DNA of 64,000 nt from JAUWKC01 sp035527845 (GTDB lineage: Bacteria; Planctomycetota; Phycisphaerae; Sedimentisphaerales; Anaerobacaceae), in contig DATKZT010000020.1 of NCBI GenBank assembly GCA_035527845.1, positions 30,192 through 94,191 of the forward strand. The letters run 5' to 3'. The notes below the pieces were generated by a model. It had not been told where the DNA came from. It saw only the letters and a program-made list of their open reading frames with translations, and ran no database searches. Positions 45,167 to 53,800 of this stretch are shown piece after piece. The position numbers were made by a program, and so were the translations under genes. The stretch's first letter is position 1, and each line of letters opens with the position of its first letter.

Positions 45167-46489
45167 TCAGCGGCTCGGCGGGCCCGGGGATTTGGCGGCC
45201 TGACGGATTTGCTTGTTTATTCTGACGCTGCACCAGTCGTGGCCGCACATGGAGCAGTAATCGGCAGAAGAAGATTTGTCTTTGCCCATTTCCTTGCAGG
45301 CCTCGGCGTGCATGGTCTCGGCGGTCTGCGGGTCGAGCGACCCGGCCAGATGCGTCTTCCAGTCGAGGGCCGTGCGTGCGATGCTCAACTGCCTGTCTCT
45401 GTCAGCAGCCCCTTTCAAACCGCGAGCAACATCGGCGGCGTGGGCGGCAATCTTTGCCGCGACGACGCCTGCGCGAACGTCATCGGCGTTTGGCAGACCG
45501 AGGTGCTCCCGCGGGGTGACATAGCACAAAAAGGACGCGCCGTAAAAGGCGGCGGCAGTTCCTCCAATGGCCGAGGTTATGTGGTCGTAGCCGGGAGCTA
45601 TGTCGGTGACGATAGGGCCGAGGACGTAGAAGGGTGCGCCGTGGCAGATTTCCTGCTGGATTTCCATGTTGTGCTTTATCTGGTCAAACGGCACGTGGCC
45701 GGGACCTTCCACCATTACCTGACAGCCCTTCTCCTGAGCCCTCTGTGTCAGTTCGCCGAGTGTTCTGAGCTCGGCCAGTTGGGCGTCGTCGGTGGCGTCG
45801 GCAATGGCGCCGGGGCGCAGGCCGTCGCCGAGCGAAAAGCAGACATCATATTCGCGCATGATGTCGCACAAGTCATCGAACATTTCATAGAGAGGGTTCT
45901 GCCTGTTATGGTGCAGCATCCACTTTGCCAGCAGTGCGCCGCCCCGGCTGACAATGCCGGCCACGCGCGTTTCGAGCAGCGGCAAATGGTCTTTGAGGAC
46001 GCCGGCGTGAATCGTGAAGAAGTCAACGCCTTGCTCTGCCTGTTTGCGGATGGTTTCAAGGATAGTCTTTTCGTCTATGTCTTCGACATTCCTGCCTTCT
46101 ATGACCTGATATATCGGTACTGTTCCGAAAGGCACGGGGCAGCGCGCCAGCAGTTGCTCGCGTGTGTTGTCGAGGTTGCCGCCTGTGCTCAGGTCCATAA
46201 CGGCATCGGCGCCGGCGGCCAGGGCCTCCTCCATCTTTTCGATTTCGGCATCAACAGAAGAGCGGACGCTGCTGGCGCCGATATTGGCGTTTACCTTCGT
46301 GGCAAGGATTCTCCCGATTCCAACGGGTTTAAGGTTGGTTTTCAGGTGCAGCTTATTGGCCGGTATTACGAGCCGTCCGGCGGCAATCTCCTCTCGGACA
46401 AGCCCGGCATCGACGGATTCACGTTCCGCGACGAATTCGACCTCATCCGAGATTCGCCCGGCCTGTGCTGTCTGCAATTGTGTCGGCAC
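45167..46489 (-). CDS. thiC: Phosphomethylpyrimidine synthase ThiC
   Basis: 440 residues starting at GTG 46489 (AGAGGAG nine bases upstream). A radical SAM enzyme that turns aminoimidazole ribotide into HMP-phosphate for thiamine. The C-terminal cluster motif CSMCGHDWC (C412, C415, C420) is the ThiC-specific CX2CX4C. Other markers are VNANIGASSV near residue 68, TIHAGV and EGPGHVPFDQI. It is the shorter ThiC form lacking the N-terminal extension of E. coli. Expression is controlled by the TPP riboswitch and terminator directly upstream. A long open frame opposite (45158-46780) is a shadow. Confidence 0.97.
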   Translation of the reverse strand: MPTQLQTAQAGRISDEVEFVAERESVDAGLVREEIAAGRLVIPANKLHLKTNLKPVGIGRILATKVNANIGASSVRSSVDAEIEKMEEALAAGADAVMDLSTGGNLDNTREQLLARCPVPFGTVPIYQVIEGRNVEDIDEKTILETIRKQAEQGVDFFTIHAGVLKDHLPLLETRVAGIVSRGGALLAKWMLHHNRQNPLYEMFDDLCDIMREYDVCFSLGDGLRPGAIADATDDAQLAELRTLGELTQRAQEKGCQVMVEGPGHVPFDQIKHNMEIQQEICHGAPFYVLGPIVTDIAPGYDHITSAIGGTAAAFYGASFLCYVTPREHLGLPNADDVRAGVVAAKIAAHAADVARGLKGAADRDRQLSIARTALDWKTHLAGSLDPQTAETMHAEACKEMGKDKSSSADYCSMCGHDWCSVRINKQIRQAAKSPGPPSR

Positions 46490-46512
46490 TTTATCAGGCT
46501 CCTCTTATATGC

Positions 46513-46541
46513 AAAAAAATCGCTTCAGCAGGAAGCGATTT
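46513..46541 (-). terminator. Riboswitch-controlled intrinsic terminator before thiC
   Basis: On the minus strand AAATCGCTTC-CTGCT-GAAGCGATTTTTTT forms a 9-10 bp stem followed by seven T. It sits between the TPP aptamer and the thiC ribosome-binding site, so ligand binding can decide read-through. The aptamer's 3' end contains GGAAGCGGTG, which could compete with the terminator's stem. Confidence 0.85.
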
Positions 46542-46578
46542 GGTCGTCGGTGGAGCTTCTTTTCTTTTGCAGGTTCAC

Positions 46579-46678
46579 CGCTTCCTACGCAGGCATATCC
46601 GCCTCATTGGCGATTGTCCTGATCAGGTTCGAAGGGTCTTTTCTCAGGCCCGCACCTGGCGAGCCACCCCTGGCGAAC
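46579..46678 (-). promoter_or_regulatory. TPP riboswitch (THI box)
   Basis: Minus-strand order: CAGGGGTGGC, GGGCCTGAGAAAAGACCC (P2/P3 junction with the CUGAGA T-loop-like motif), GAACCTGATCAGGACAAT, a variable P3a-like arm, GCGGATATGCCTGCGTAGGAAGC. These are the conserved THI-box blocks that bind the pyrimidine and pyrophosphate of TPP. It governs thiC. Confidence 0.93.
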
Positions 46679-46685
46679 TGCTTCC

Positions 46686-46713
46686 ATTATAGTGCATGCT
46701 CTGCGGTAGTCAA
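46686..46713 (-). promoter_or_regulatory. thiC promoter
   Basis: Minus strand TTGACT, 16-base spacer, TATAAT, placed so transcription starts at the riboswitch. Confidence 0.75.
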
Positions 46714-46746
46714 ACAAATAGTGCTGCTGCAAGTGCCCGTCAGTGC

Positions 46747-47937
46747 TTACTTAGTGAGTTTTTCCATCAGGAAATCATAAGCCCGTTTGCCGCTGATTTG
46801 GTGTTTTCCTTCGAAATAGTCGGTTTCTATGTGATCCTCGGCGTCGAGCACTTTGTACACCTGTTCGGCCCGGCGAACGCTCGCTTTGACATTGTCGATG
46901 GGGAAGATCGGGTCCAGGCTACCGGCCTCGACGAGCATCGGGCGGGGGGCGATTAAGCCAACAATGTCGCTCATTTCGCCGAATTGGCTCAGGCCGTGCA
47001 CATAGTTGCACTGACAGTGAGCCATTGCCAGTACGCTGTCCCGGAAGGTGCAGAAATAGCCGCTCACTACGCAGGCCTTTATCCGCTCATCGAGGGCGGT
47101 GGTGAAGAATGTAAGCATTCCGCCGCCGCTGATTCCCATCATCCCCAGCCGCGAGGCGTCCACATCCGGGCGTGTTTGCAGGTAATCGACGAGGCGCTTG
47201 GTGTCGAGAACCCGCAGGCCGAGGGCTGAGCCGACCAGGTGAGAAGCCAGCGCCGCGGTGTGCGCACAGGTCTTGGGGGCGCCCTGTCCCAATTCCTTGT
47301 TCAGATACGAAAAGTCCGTCTGCCTCTCGCCAAAGCACGATATTTCAGGGGCCGCCACGGCGAAGCCGCGCCGACAGAGTGCGACGGCAAAATCTTTCTG
47401 GTAGCCCTCCGGTTCATCGCGGTTACTGCCGTCTTTTCGTATGCCCACAATGTCCTTCACGCCATATCCGTGTCCGTGCAATGCTATCACCACCGGCAAC
47501 GGCCGCGGCAGTCCCTTCGGCAGCAGAATATACACCGGCATTTCGGTGTAGGCCGTGGTCCGAATCAGCACCTTCTGACGCGTGTAATCTGCCTTGTCCA
47601 CGTCCTCCAGCAATCTGGGCTGCAAGTCCACCTTGGGCTCATCCTGAAATCCGAGGAGCTCGTTGAGCGATTTGCGAGTCTTCCTCTGCCAGCTTCTTGC
47701 CTGCCTTGCATTCCTGGCCCGGAAGGCGTACCTGGCGGAATTGGGGTCGTAGCGCTGCCACAAAGCGTAGGCCGGCTGAAGCCGGAGCTTCGTATCACTG
47801 CTGTAAGGCTCCTCTTGAACCGAATCGTTCGTTTTCTGAGCCGCTGCCTGGTCGTTCTGAGCACCATAACTGAAAGCGGCAAGAACAGCCACACAACCAA
47901 ATCCCACTGCCCGCAACGGTCGTCTCATCCTGCTCAT
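46747..47937 (-). CDS. Secreted alpha/beta hydrolase, acetyl xylan esterase / carboxylesterase-like
   Basis: 396 residues from ATG 47937, preceded by GAGGAG at good spacing; the longer frame adds nine unlikely codons. Signal peptide (RPLRAVGFGCVAVLAAFSYGAQ) then a helical region and the hydrolase core: PVVIALHGHGYG (oxyanion loop), MMGISGGGML with the nucleophile Ser, AGSLDPIFP with a likely Asp and EGKHQISG with the likely His near the C-terminus. Typical of planctomycete deacetylases acting on plant or algal polysaccharide; substrate inferred only. It follows the M24 gene by 41 bases on the same strand. Confidence 0.85.
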   Translation of the reverse strand: MSRMRRPLRAVGFGCVAVLAAFSYGAQNDQAAAQKTNDSVQEEPYSSDTKLRLQPAYALWQRYDPNSARYAFRARNARQARSWQRKTRKSLNELLGFQDEPKVDLQPRLLEDVDKADYTRQKVLIRTTAYTEMPVYILLPKGLPRPLPVVIALHGHGYGVKDIVGIRKDGSNRDEPEGYQKDFAVALCRRGFAVAAPEISCFGERQTDFSYLNKELGQGAPKTCAHTAALASHLVGSALGLRVLDTKRLVDYLQTRPDVDASRLGMMGISGGGMLTFFTTALDERIKACVVSGYFCTFRDSVLAMAHCQCNYVHGLSQFGEMSDIVGLIAPRPMLVEAGSLDPIFPIDNVKASVRRAEQVYKVLDAEDHIETDYFEGKHQISGKRAYDFLMEKLTK

Positions 47938-47978
47938 ATTATTCTCCTCGCATAGTCCAAGCATGACTGAATGAGCTG

Positions 47979-49088
47979 CTAATTCCTGCGTCTTGTACGA
48001 GACAAGGCCGCAAGTTTGACTTCATCGGCGGAATCACGGCTCAGAATCTTGAATCCGTTCTCCGTTACCAGAATATCGTCCTCAATTCGGACGCCCAACC
48101 TGCCGGGGATATAGACGCCCGGTTCAATCGTCAGGACCATCCCGGCCTTGAGTTTGCCTTTGCCTTCTTTCGAGACGACGGGTCCTTCGTGTATTTCGAG
48201 GCCCAGTCCGTGTCCTGTGCCGTGGCCGTAAACGGGTAGTCCGGCGTTTCTTATTACACTCCTCGCGGCCTGGTCCACCTGCAAAACATCGACTCCCGGG
48301 CTTACCATTTCAATGGCGGCGGCTTGTGCCTGCCGAACAGCCTCATAGACCTTTTTATAATAGGCACTCGGCCTGCCGACGGCGAAACATCGGGTCAGGT
48401 CGGAGCAGTAGCCGTTATATCTGGCGCCGAAATCGATAAGGATTGAATCGTTGTTCTTCAGTTTCCGGCGGCCCGGCTGGTGATGCGGACGCGAGGCATT
48501 GGGGCCGAATGCGACTATTGTTTCGAAGCTGTTGCGAGCCCCGAGCTTGTGAATCTCAAAATCCAAAGCCCCCGCCAATTCACTTTCTGTGATGCCGGGC
48601 TTTATACATCTCAACACCCGTCCCAAGGCACGATTGGCGATCCTGGCAGCCGACCGGATTGCAGAGATTTCACTGCTGTCCTTGTTGAGGCGGACCGCTT
48701 CAATGACCTGCGCCGCCGGTTTCAAGCGGACTTTGACTCGTTTCTTCAATGCCTCGAAGTCGCTCAGACTGGCAGAGGCCTCGACATGCACCGTCCGGAC
48801 GGACTTGAATTTCTCTGTCAGTTTAGCTGTCGCGGCGGCTATCGGACCATCGCGCTGAATTATCTTGCAGCCCCGGCATTCACCCTCGGCCTGTTCGGTA
48901 TATCGGCTGTCGGTCAAGAGATGAAGCGTGCGCCTCGTAATTACCGCCCAGCTATCTTCACCCGAAAATCCGGTCAAGTAAGTCACATTTGCCGGTTTGG
49001 TCAAAATCAGACAGTGAATCTTTTTGTCGTTCAAATGCCGCCTTGCCGTGGCAATACGTCTTTTCAACACTTCTTTTCCCTTATCCAT
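47979..49088 (-). CDS. M24 family aminopeptidase (Xaa-Pro aminopeptidase-like)
   Basis: 369 residues from an ATG at 49088 with GGAAG upstream; another ATG nine codons earlier is possible. An N-terminal creatinase-like domain (LILTKPANVTYLTGFSGEDSW) precedes the pita-bread catalytic domain. Metal ligands can be seen in DFGARYNGYCSDLTR (two Asp), HGTGHGLGLEIHE (His), LTIEPGVY (Glu) and RIEDDILVTENG (Glu). It removes N-terminal residues before proline in the cytosol. It lies 41 bases upstream of the secreted hydrolase on the same strand, so one operon is likely. Confidence 0.92.
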   Translation of the reverse strand: MDKGKEVLKRRIATARRHLNDKKIHCLILTKPANVTYLTGFSGEDSWAVITRRTLHLLTDSRYTEQAEGECRGCKIIQRDGPIAAATAKLTEKFKSVRTVHVEASASLSDFEALKKRVKVRLKPAAQVIEAVRLNKDSSEISAIRSAARIANRALGRVLRCIKPGITESELAGALDFEIHKLGARNSFETIVAFGPNASRPHHQPGRRKLKNNDSILIDFGARYNGYCSDLTRCFAVGRPSAYYKKVYEAVRQAQAAAIEMVSPGVDVLQVDQAARSVIRNAGLPVYGHGTGHGLGLEIHEGPVVSKEGKGKLKAGMVLTIEPGVYIPGRLGVRIEDDILVTENGFKILSRDSADEVKLAALSRTRRRN

Positions 49089-49395
49089 ACACAGTACTTC
49101 CAAAACTCCACCCATTTTTTGTAGCGGGGCGTCACGGCTATCGCCATCACAACTAATCCCGCCAACTGATTTGGGATCAGCAATCGACGCCAACCGCATT
49201 AATAAGTTGATTAACACCGGCGCTCAAAAAAATAAAGCTTTTTTTTGCGAAGGGGGTTTGCTGAGGACCATTTTTGTTCTTATATTTTTCTTAGAATAAG
49301 ACTCGCTGGGGGGCGAAACCGGCAGTTATGAACGGATTACGGCTGTTGATGTTTTCCGCTGGGGGGATGAATTCTTGCTGACCCGGTTGCACGGG

Positions 49396-49426
49396 ACAGG
49401 ACGGCGCTCGCCGTCCTGTACTTTTT
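49396..49426. repeat. GC-rich hairpin with T-run, AGGACGGC class
   Basis: ACAGGACGGC pairs with GCCGTCCTGT across CTCG-like bases, followed on the plus strand by ACTTTTTG. It resembles a terminator but no plus-strand gene ends upstream, and it shares its core with the hairpin at 11276-11303, so a mobile or regulatory hairpin is more likely. Confidence 0.55.
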
Positions 49427-49433
49427 GCAAAAC

Positions 49434-49462
49434 TTGCCTTAGAAAACTCCTTCCGTTACAAT
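49434..49462 (+). promoter_or_regulatory. Likely promoter of the rhomboid-TPR gene
   Basis: TTGCCT, 17-base spacer, TACAAT, ending 27 bases before the start codon. Confidence 0.55.
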
Positions 49463-49488
49463 ACGCTCTGAACTGATTTGAGTGTTTA

Positions 49489-50694
49489 TTGCTTGAAGAC
49501 GCAGATGATACCGTGATATTGCCGATTCGCACAAATATTCGACCCCGCCGGACGCCATACGCAAACCTTGCGCTTATTGTCGTTAACATAATTGTTTTTT
49601 CTGTCAGCTATTGGCCTCACCTCAATCCGTTTACCGGGGCAAAGGAAGGGCTTCGACCCTGGGCCGAGCAGTTCATGCTCAATCCCGTCTATCCGCGGCT
49701 GTGGCAGTTTGTGAGCTATGCCTTTTTGCATGCCGGTCTGCTGCACATCTTCGGCAATATGTATTTCCTGTATTTGTTCGGCAATAACGTCAACGACAAG
49801 CTCGGCAATATCGGCTATTTATGTCTGTACCTCGGCGGAGCGGTATTCGCCGGCGTCGGGCACGCCCTGCTCCACGAAAACCCTGTTCTTGGCGCCAGCG
49901 GAGCGGTCGCCGCCGTAACCGGCGCTTATCTGGTCTTGTTTCCCCAATCTTTGATCACAATCCTCGTCATATTCTTCTTCATCGGTACCATGGAGCTGTC
50001 GGCGCTGTATTTTATCCTCTTCAAATTGATTGTCTGGGATAACATTATCGAGGCCAGACTGTATGCTAGCGCGGTCGCCTATGGCGCCCATTTGGCCGGC
50101 TATGCCTTTGGGATCTTCGCAATGGTACTTTTGCTTTCCACCGGGCTTATCGGCGGCAGCGGCTTCGACCTTTGGTCTATGATGAGACAATGGAATCGTC
50201 GCCGACGCTTTCGCGACGTCGTGTCAAACGGCTACGACCCTTTTACGGGCGGGACGCCTGCCAAGCGCATAAACGCAAGAGAAATCAGGACGCCCGACCA
50301 GAAGCAGCAGGACGAGAAAATCCAGCAGCTTCGCAACGAGATTGCAGCTCGCGTTGCCCAGCACAATTTGTCCGCCGCGGCAGAATTGTATTTGGAGCTT
50401 ATGGAGCTGGACAGGGAACATGTGCTGCCCCGTCAGTATCTGCTCGACATTGCCAATCAGCTTGCCAGTAAGAGCAAACACGCTGAATCAGCCCAGGCGT
50501 ATGAGAAGTTTTTGTTACACTATCCCACGTATGAATACGTCGAGCAGGTCGAGCTGATGCTCGGCGTATTGTATTCACGCTACCTGCGCGAGCCGCAACT
50601 GGCAATCAAGCATCTCGAGGCCGCGCTCGAAAACCTTTCCGACCCGGGGCAGCGGAAAATGTGCCGCGACGAACTTGCCAAACTGCAGCAGTAG
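49489..50694 (+). CDS. Rhomboid intramembrane protease with C-terminal TPR-like domain
   Basis: 401 residues from TTG 49489; a GTG at 49513 is an alternative, since neither has a strong Shine-Dalgarno. Residues 1-235 are a rhomboid core of about six or seven helices: HAGLLHIFGN, catalytic Ser137 in GASGA, His201 in GAHLAGY. A cytosolic part follows: a basic linker, then helical repeats of TPR type (about 290-400; AEQYLELM-, YEKFLLHYPTYEYVEQVEL- and LAIKHLEAAL-like segments). The TPR may recruit partners to the protease. Residues are intact for activity; substrate unknown. Confidence 0.88.
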   Translation: MLEDADDTVILPIRTNIRPRRTPYANLALIVVNIIVFSVSYWPHLNPFTGAKEGLRPWAEQFMLNPVYPRLWQFVSYAFLHAGLLHIFGNMYFLYLFGNNVNDKLGNIGYLCLYLGGAVFAGVGHALLHENPVLGASGAVAAVTGAYLVLFPQSLITILVIFFFIGTMELSALYFILFKLIVWDNIIEARLYASAVAYGAHLAGYAFGIFAMVLLLSTGLIGGSGFDLWSMMRQWNRRRRFRDVVSNGYDPFTGGTPAKRINAREIRTPDQKQQDEKIQQLRNEIAARVAQHNLSAAAELYLELMELDREHVLPRQYLLDIANQLASKSKHAESAQAYEKFLLHYPTYEYVEQVELMLGVLYSRYLREPQLAIKHLEAALENLSDPGQRKMCRDELAKLQQ

Positions 50695-50719
50695 CATCTC
50701 CACCTCCTGCGCAAATGAT

Positions 50720-50752
50720 GGGGCCCATACCGAAAACATCGGTACAGGCCCC
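50720..50752. terminator. Bidirectional terminator-like hairpin between convergent genes
   Basis: GGGGCCC...GGCCCC arms with pairing of TACCGA/TCGGTA inside. T-tracts are weak. Both strands end genes here (rhomboid-TPR on plus, LamG on minus), and a near-copy closes the paralogue at 61020. Confidence 0.55.
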
Positions 50753-50807
50753 GAATTCTACGCAAAATGCACCGGCTGATTAGCAGCCATGCAAGCACGG
50801 GGCGCGC

Positions 50808-53800
50808 CTACAGCGGCGGCCAAAAACGCTCTTCGAGCCAGCTTTCCATAAGTTTGGCAAAGTCCTTGAAGTTGATAACCTCGGGATCCTCACCACTGAA
50901 GAGGTTGACCGGTGACGTGATCAGGAATTCTCCCGTGCCTTTGGTAGCAAGCCAGGCGACCTCGGCGTGCGACAGCCCATAGTCGTAGATGCGGACGTCG
51001 TCTATGATGCCTTCAAACGGACTCTCATTGGCGTCCGGTTCGTTGCCTATTGCCAAACCGGGGTCGTTCGGGCACCGAGCAAGCCCGTATGGATTGTTTA
51101 CATCCTTGGCCTCGCTGAGCTGACCGTTGACGTAGCAGGCCAAAGTTGAGCCGTCGTAGGTTCCGGCCAAATGAATCCAGTCATTAGGCCAGACAACATC
51201 GTTTACCTCGTACCTTGTGTGGCCGGAATGCTTGCCGTCGCGGAATTGGAAGACGAAGAAGTCATCATCGTTGACCTCTATCTCGTAGGACTCGTGGTCG
51301 TTTCTGCCTTTGACCACAACGCGACCGCTGCTCATATCCTCGCGGATATATATCCACGCTGTTACGCTCACCTGATTGGTATCCGGCTTTAGGTCGTCTG
51401 TATCCGGCACCTTGACTCTTCCTCCGGAGAACTCCACGGCGTTGCCGATGCGGCCGGATACCCATGAATAACCACCCGCGTTGGTCAGTTGGAGGGTCCC
51501 GTGATTGTCATTGGCGCTGGAATCCTCAGCAAAGGTTCCGGTACCCTCGTCAAGCTTCCAGTGACCTATAAGGTTAGCGTCACATGGTTCTTGGACGTCA
51601 ATACCCAAATCATCAGCAAAATTCACGTCACGCAGGAGCCACTGCTGTCCCATTTTGCTGACGTCTGCGATGTCAACGATGCAGTCTCCGCTGAAGTCGG
51701 CGGCCGGGCCGAACTCAGGCTTGCAGATAGGCATGCTCAAACGAAGGTCGTCGAAGTAAACCACGCCTTTGCCCGCACATACGGGGCTGCGCCTGTTACC
51801 GAACCCGATGTACACGTTTGCAATGCTCGAGAAGTTCACATCATCCGCAACCGCAGCAAAGTTGCCGTCGCTGAAGTACTTAAATGGAATGTCCCATCGC
51901 TGCCACTGTTCAACCAGCAGGTCGGCCAGCGCTTCGCCCTCGTTGTCGCCGTAGCGCATCTCAGCGTAAGCGCCGAGGGTATCATCAACAGCAATGTACA
52001 TCTGCTCGTCCTCGGTGGCGTCGTTTTCAGCCTGACCGTAGAAGAAGACGGTCAGCAGGCGCACATCAACGGAGGTCCAGTCCTGAAAGCCGCCGATCTC
52101 TTCCAGAGGCAGCCATGCCTCGGCATAACATAAATCGGCCCACGGGTCATCCGTGTCGTAAGTGTATGACACCGCCTGCTCGCCCGTGTTGACGGGCTTC
52201 GGCCGCTTTGCAAGCTCAAGCCAGGCACCTGTAGTTTCGCCCCACTCCTGAGAATACTGGTCATACCACGTGTACTGGATTGCCTTCTGGTCCGTGTCAT
52301 ACTGCTCGAAGTTGTCAAGAATGATGAAGTCGGCGACCGTGAAGCGCCAGACATTGCCTTTCCAGATGTTGGGGTCGTTGACCTCATCGATACGCCAGTA
52401 GTACGTTTCCTTTAGATCAAGAGTACCGGGTTCAAACTCCAGCTCGCTTTGGTTCTTCTGGAACTCGGCATCATTAGTGGTGGCATCATTCACATCATCC
52501 CAGGCCGTCCCGAAGTAGACATCATGCGATGCCGCGTAATCGCCGGGCTTCCAGATAAGATTAGCGTCGCGGGCGACATCGACCTCGCCATCGTACGGGT
52601 CCGGCGCCCAGGCCAGATCGACGTCACCGCACCTGAACAGGCCGGCTATCTCGGTCTCCGACAGGGCACGGTCGTAGACCCTGAAGTCATCGATCTGACC
52701 GCTGAAGTCGTCGCTGTTTGCCCAGTTGGAGCCGATTCGGAAGTTGTTCGCAATATCACTGATTGTGGCCAAAGCGGTGGTGTTAACGTCGCTCTTGGTA
52801 ACTTCTTCTTCGCCGTCGAAGTAAATACTCATGGTGCCGGCGTTCTCATCCTTGATAAGAGTGAGATGGTGCCAGTCAGACAGCCACGCCTTAGGCCTGG
52901 CGTCAGCCCACACCTGCTCATCGTTGGGGTCAGTGCCCGCCTGCCAGTATATATCGCCGTTATCATCGGGGATTGCGGCGGCCAGGTGATAATTGTCACT
53001 ACCCGAGCCGAAAAGCCAGTTGTCACTGTCTCTGTCGGCCCCTTTAAACCAAAACGCAATACTCACTTCCTTTTCGAGGGTGGCAACCACATCTTTGGTG
53101 AAGTCTATACGCTGGTCGCTGTTTGCCTTGAACGAGCCGGGCTCGCATCGGCCGTCGTTGACATCCCACGGCTGCCAGCCGTCGTTGTAGAAGTCCTGAC
53201 CGTTGCCGTGATACTCCCGGCCGGAAGAGTCGTGAACGATGGTCCCCTCTGTTTCGTTGAATTCCAGCCAGAGCCTCAGATTCGGGTCAACAATGGCGCT
53301 CTCGCTGCGGAAGCTCCAGACCTCGCCTTTCCATCTGTTGCCGCCGTTGACATCGTCAACCCGCCAGTAGTATACAGTGAAGTACTCAAGGTCGCCGGGC
53401 GGATCATAGCTGCTTACACCAACGTTGTTGTAATCGACGTTGGGGTGCGAGGCGGTGGTTGCATCGTTGACATCATTGAAATCGGTGCCTATATAAACAT
53501 CATGCGAGCTGGCAAGGCACCCGGGGTGCCATTCGAGAACCTGTTCTAAAGGCACCTTTGTTTCCTCGTCGGCGGGTACCGGGTCATACGAGGTCCTGTC
53601 GTTGGTGATAAACTGCCAGGTCTCGCCTCTCCACGTATCTACGCCGTTGACTTCGTCAATCCGCCAGTAGTAAGTCTGGCCCCAATCGAGCAGCCCGGTC
53701 GGCCAGCAGTTCACATCCTGTGTGGTCCGGTAGACGCCCGAATTTTTATCGGCGTCCTTGACTTCATCGAAATCGGTGCCGAAGTACACGTCATGCTCGT

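Larger units (their letters stand above)
49089..49488. other. Divergent intergenic region
   Basis: 400 bases between the M24 gene (minus) and the rhomboid-TPR gene (plus), holding the hairpin at 49396-49426 and a promoter at 49434-49462. A 49.22-kb A/T-rich stretch could serve the minus-strand promoter. Confidence 0.55.

Noticed and set aside
46610..46650. GGTTCGAAGG as a possible tRNA T-loop
   Set aside because: Read on the other strand it is the conserved GAACCTGATC block of the TPP riboswitch; no cloverleaf around it.
45158..46780. 540-codon open frame opposite thiC
   Set aside because: Complete overlap with a certain ThiC; no family features. High-GC antisense frames are expected by chance.
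49396..49426. Hairpin plus T-run as an ordinary terminator
   Set aside because: No plus-strand gene ends upstream and the minus-strand gene begins to its left, so there is nothing for it to terminate.
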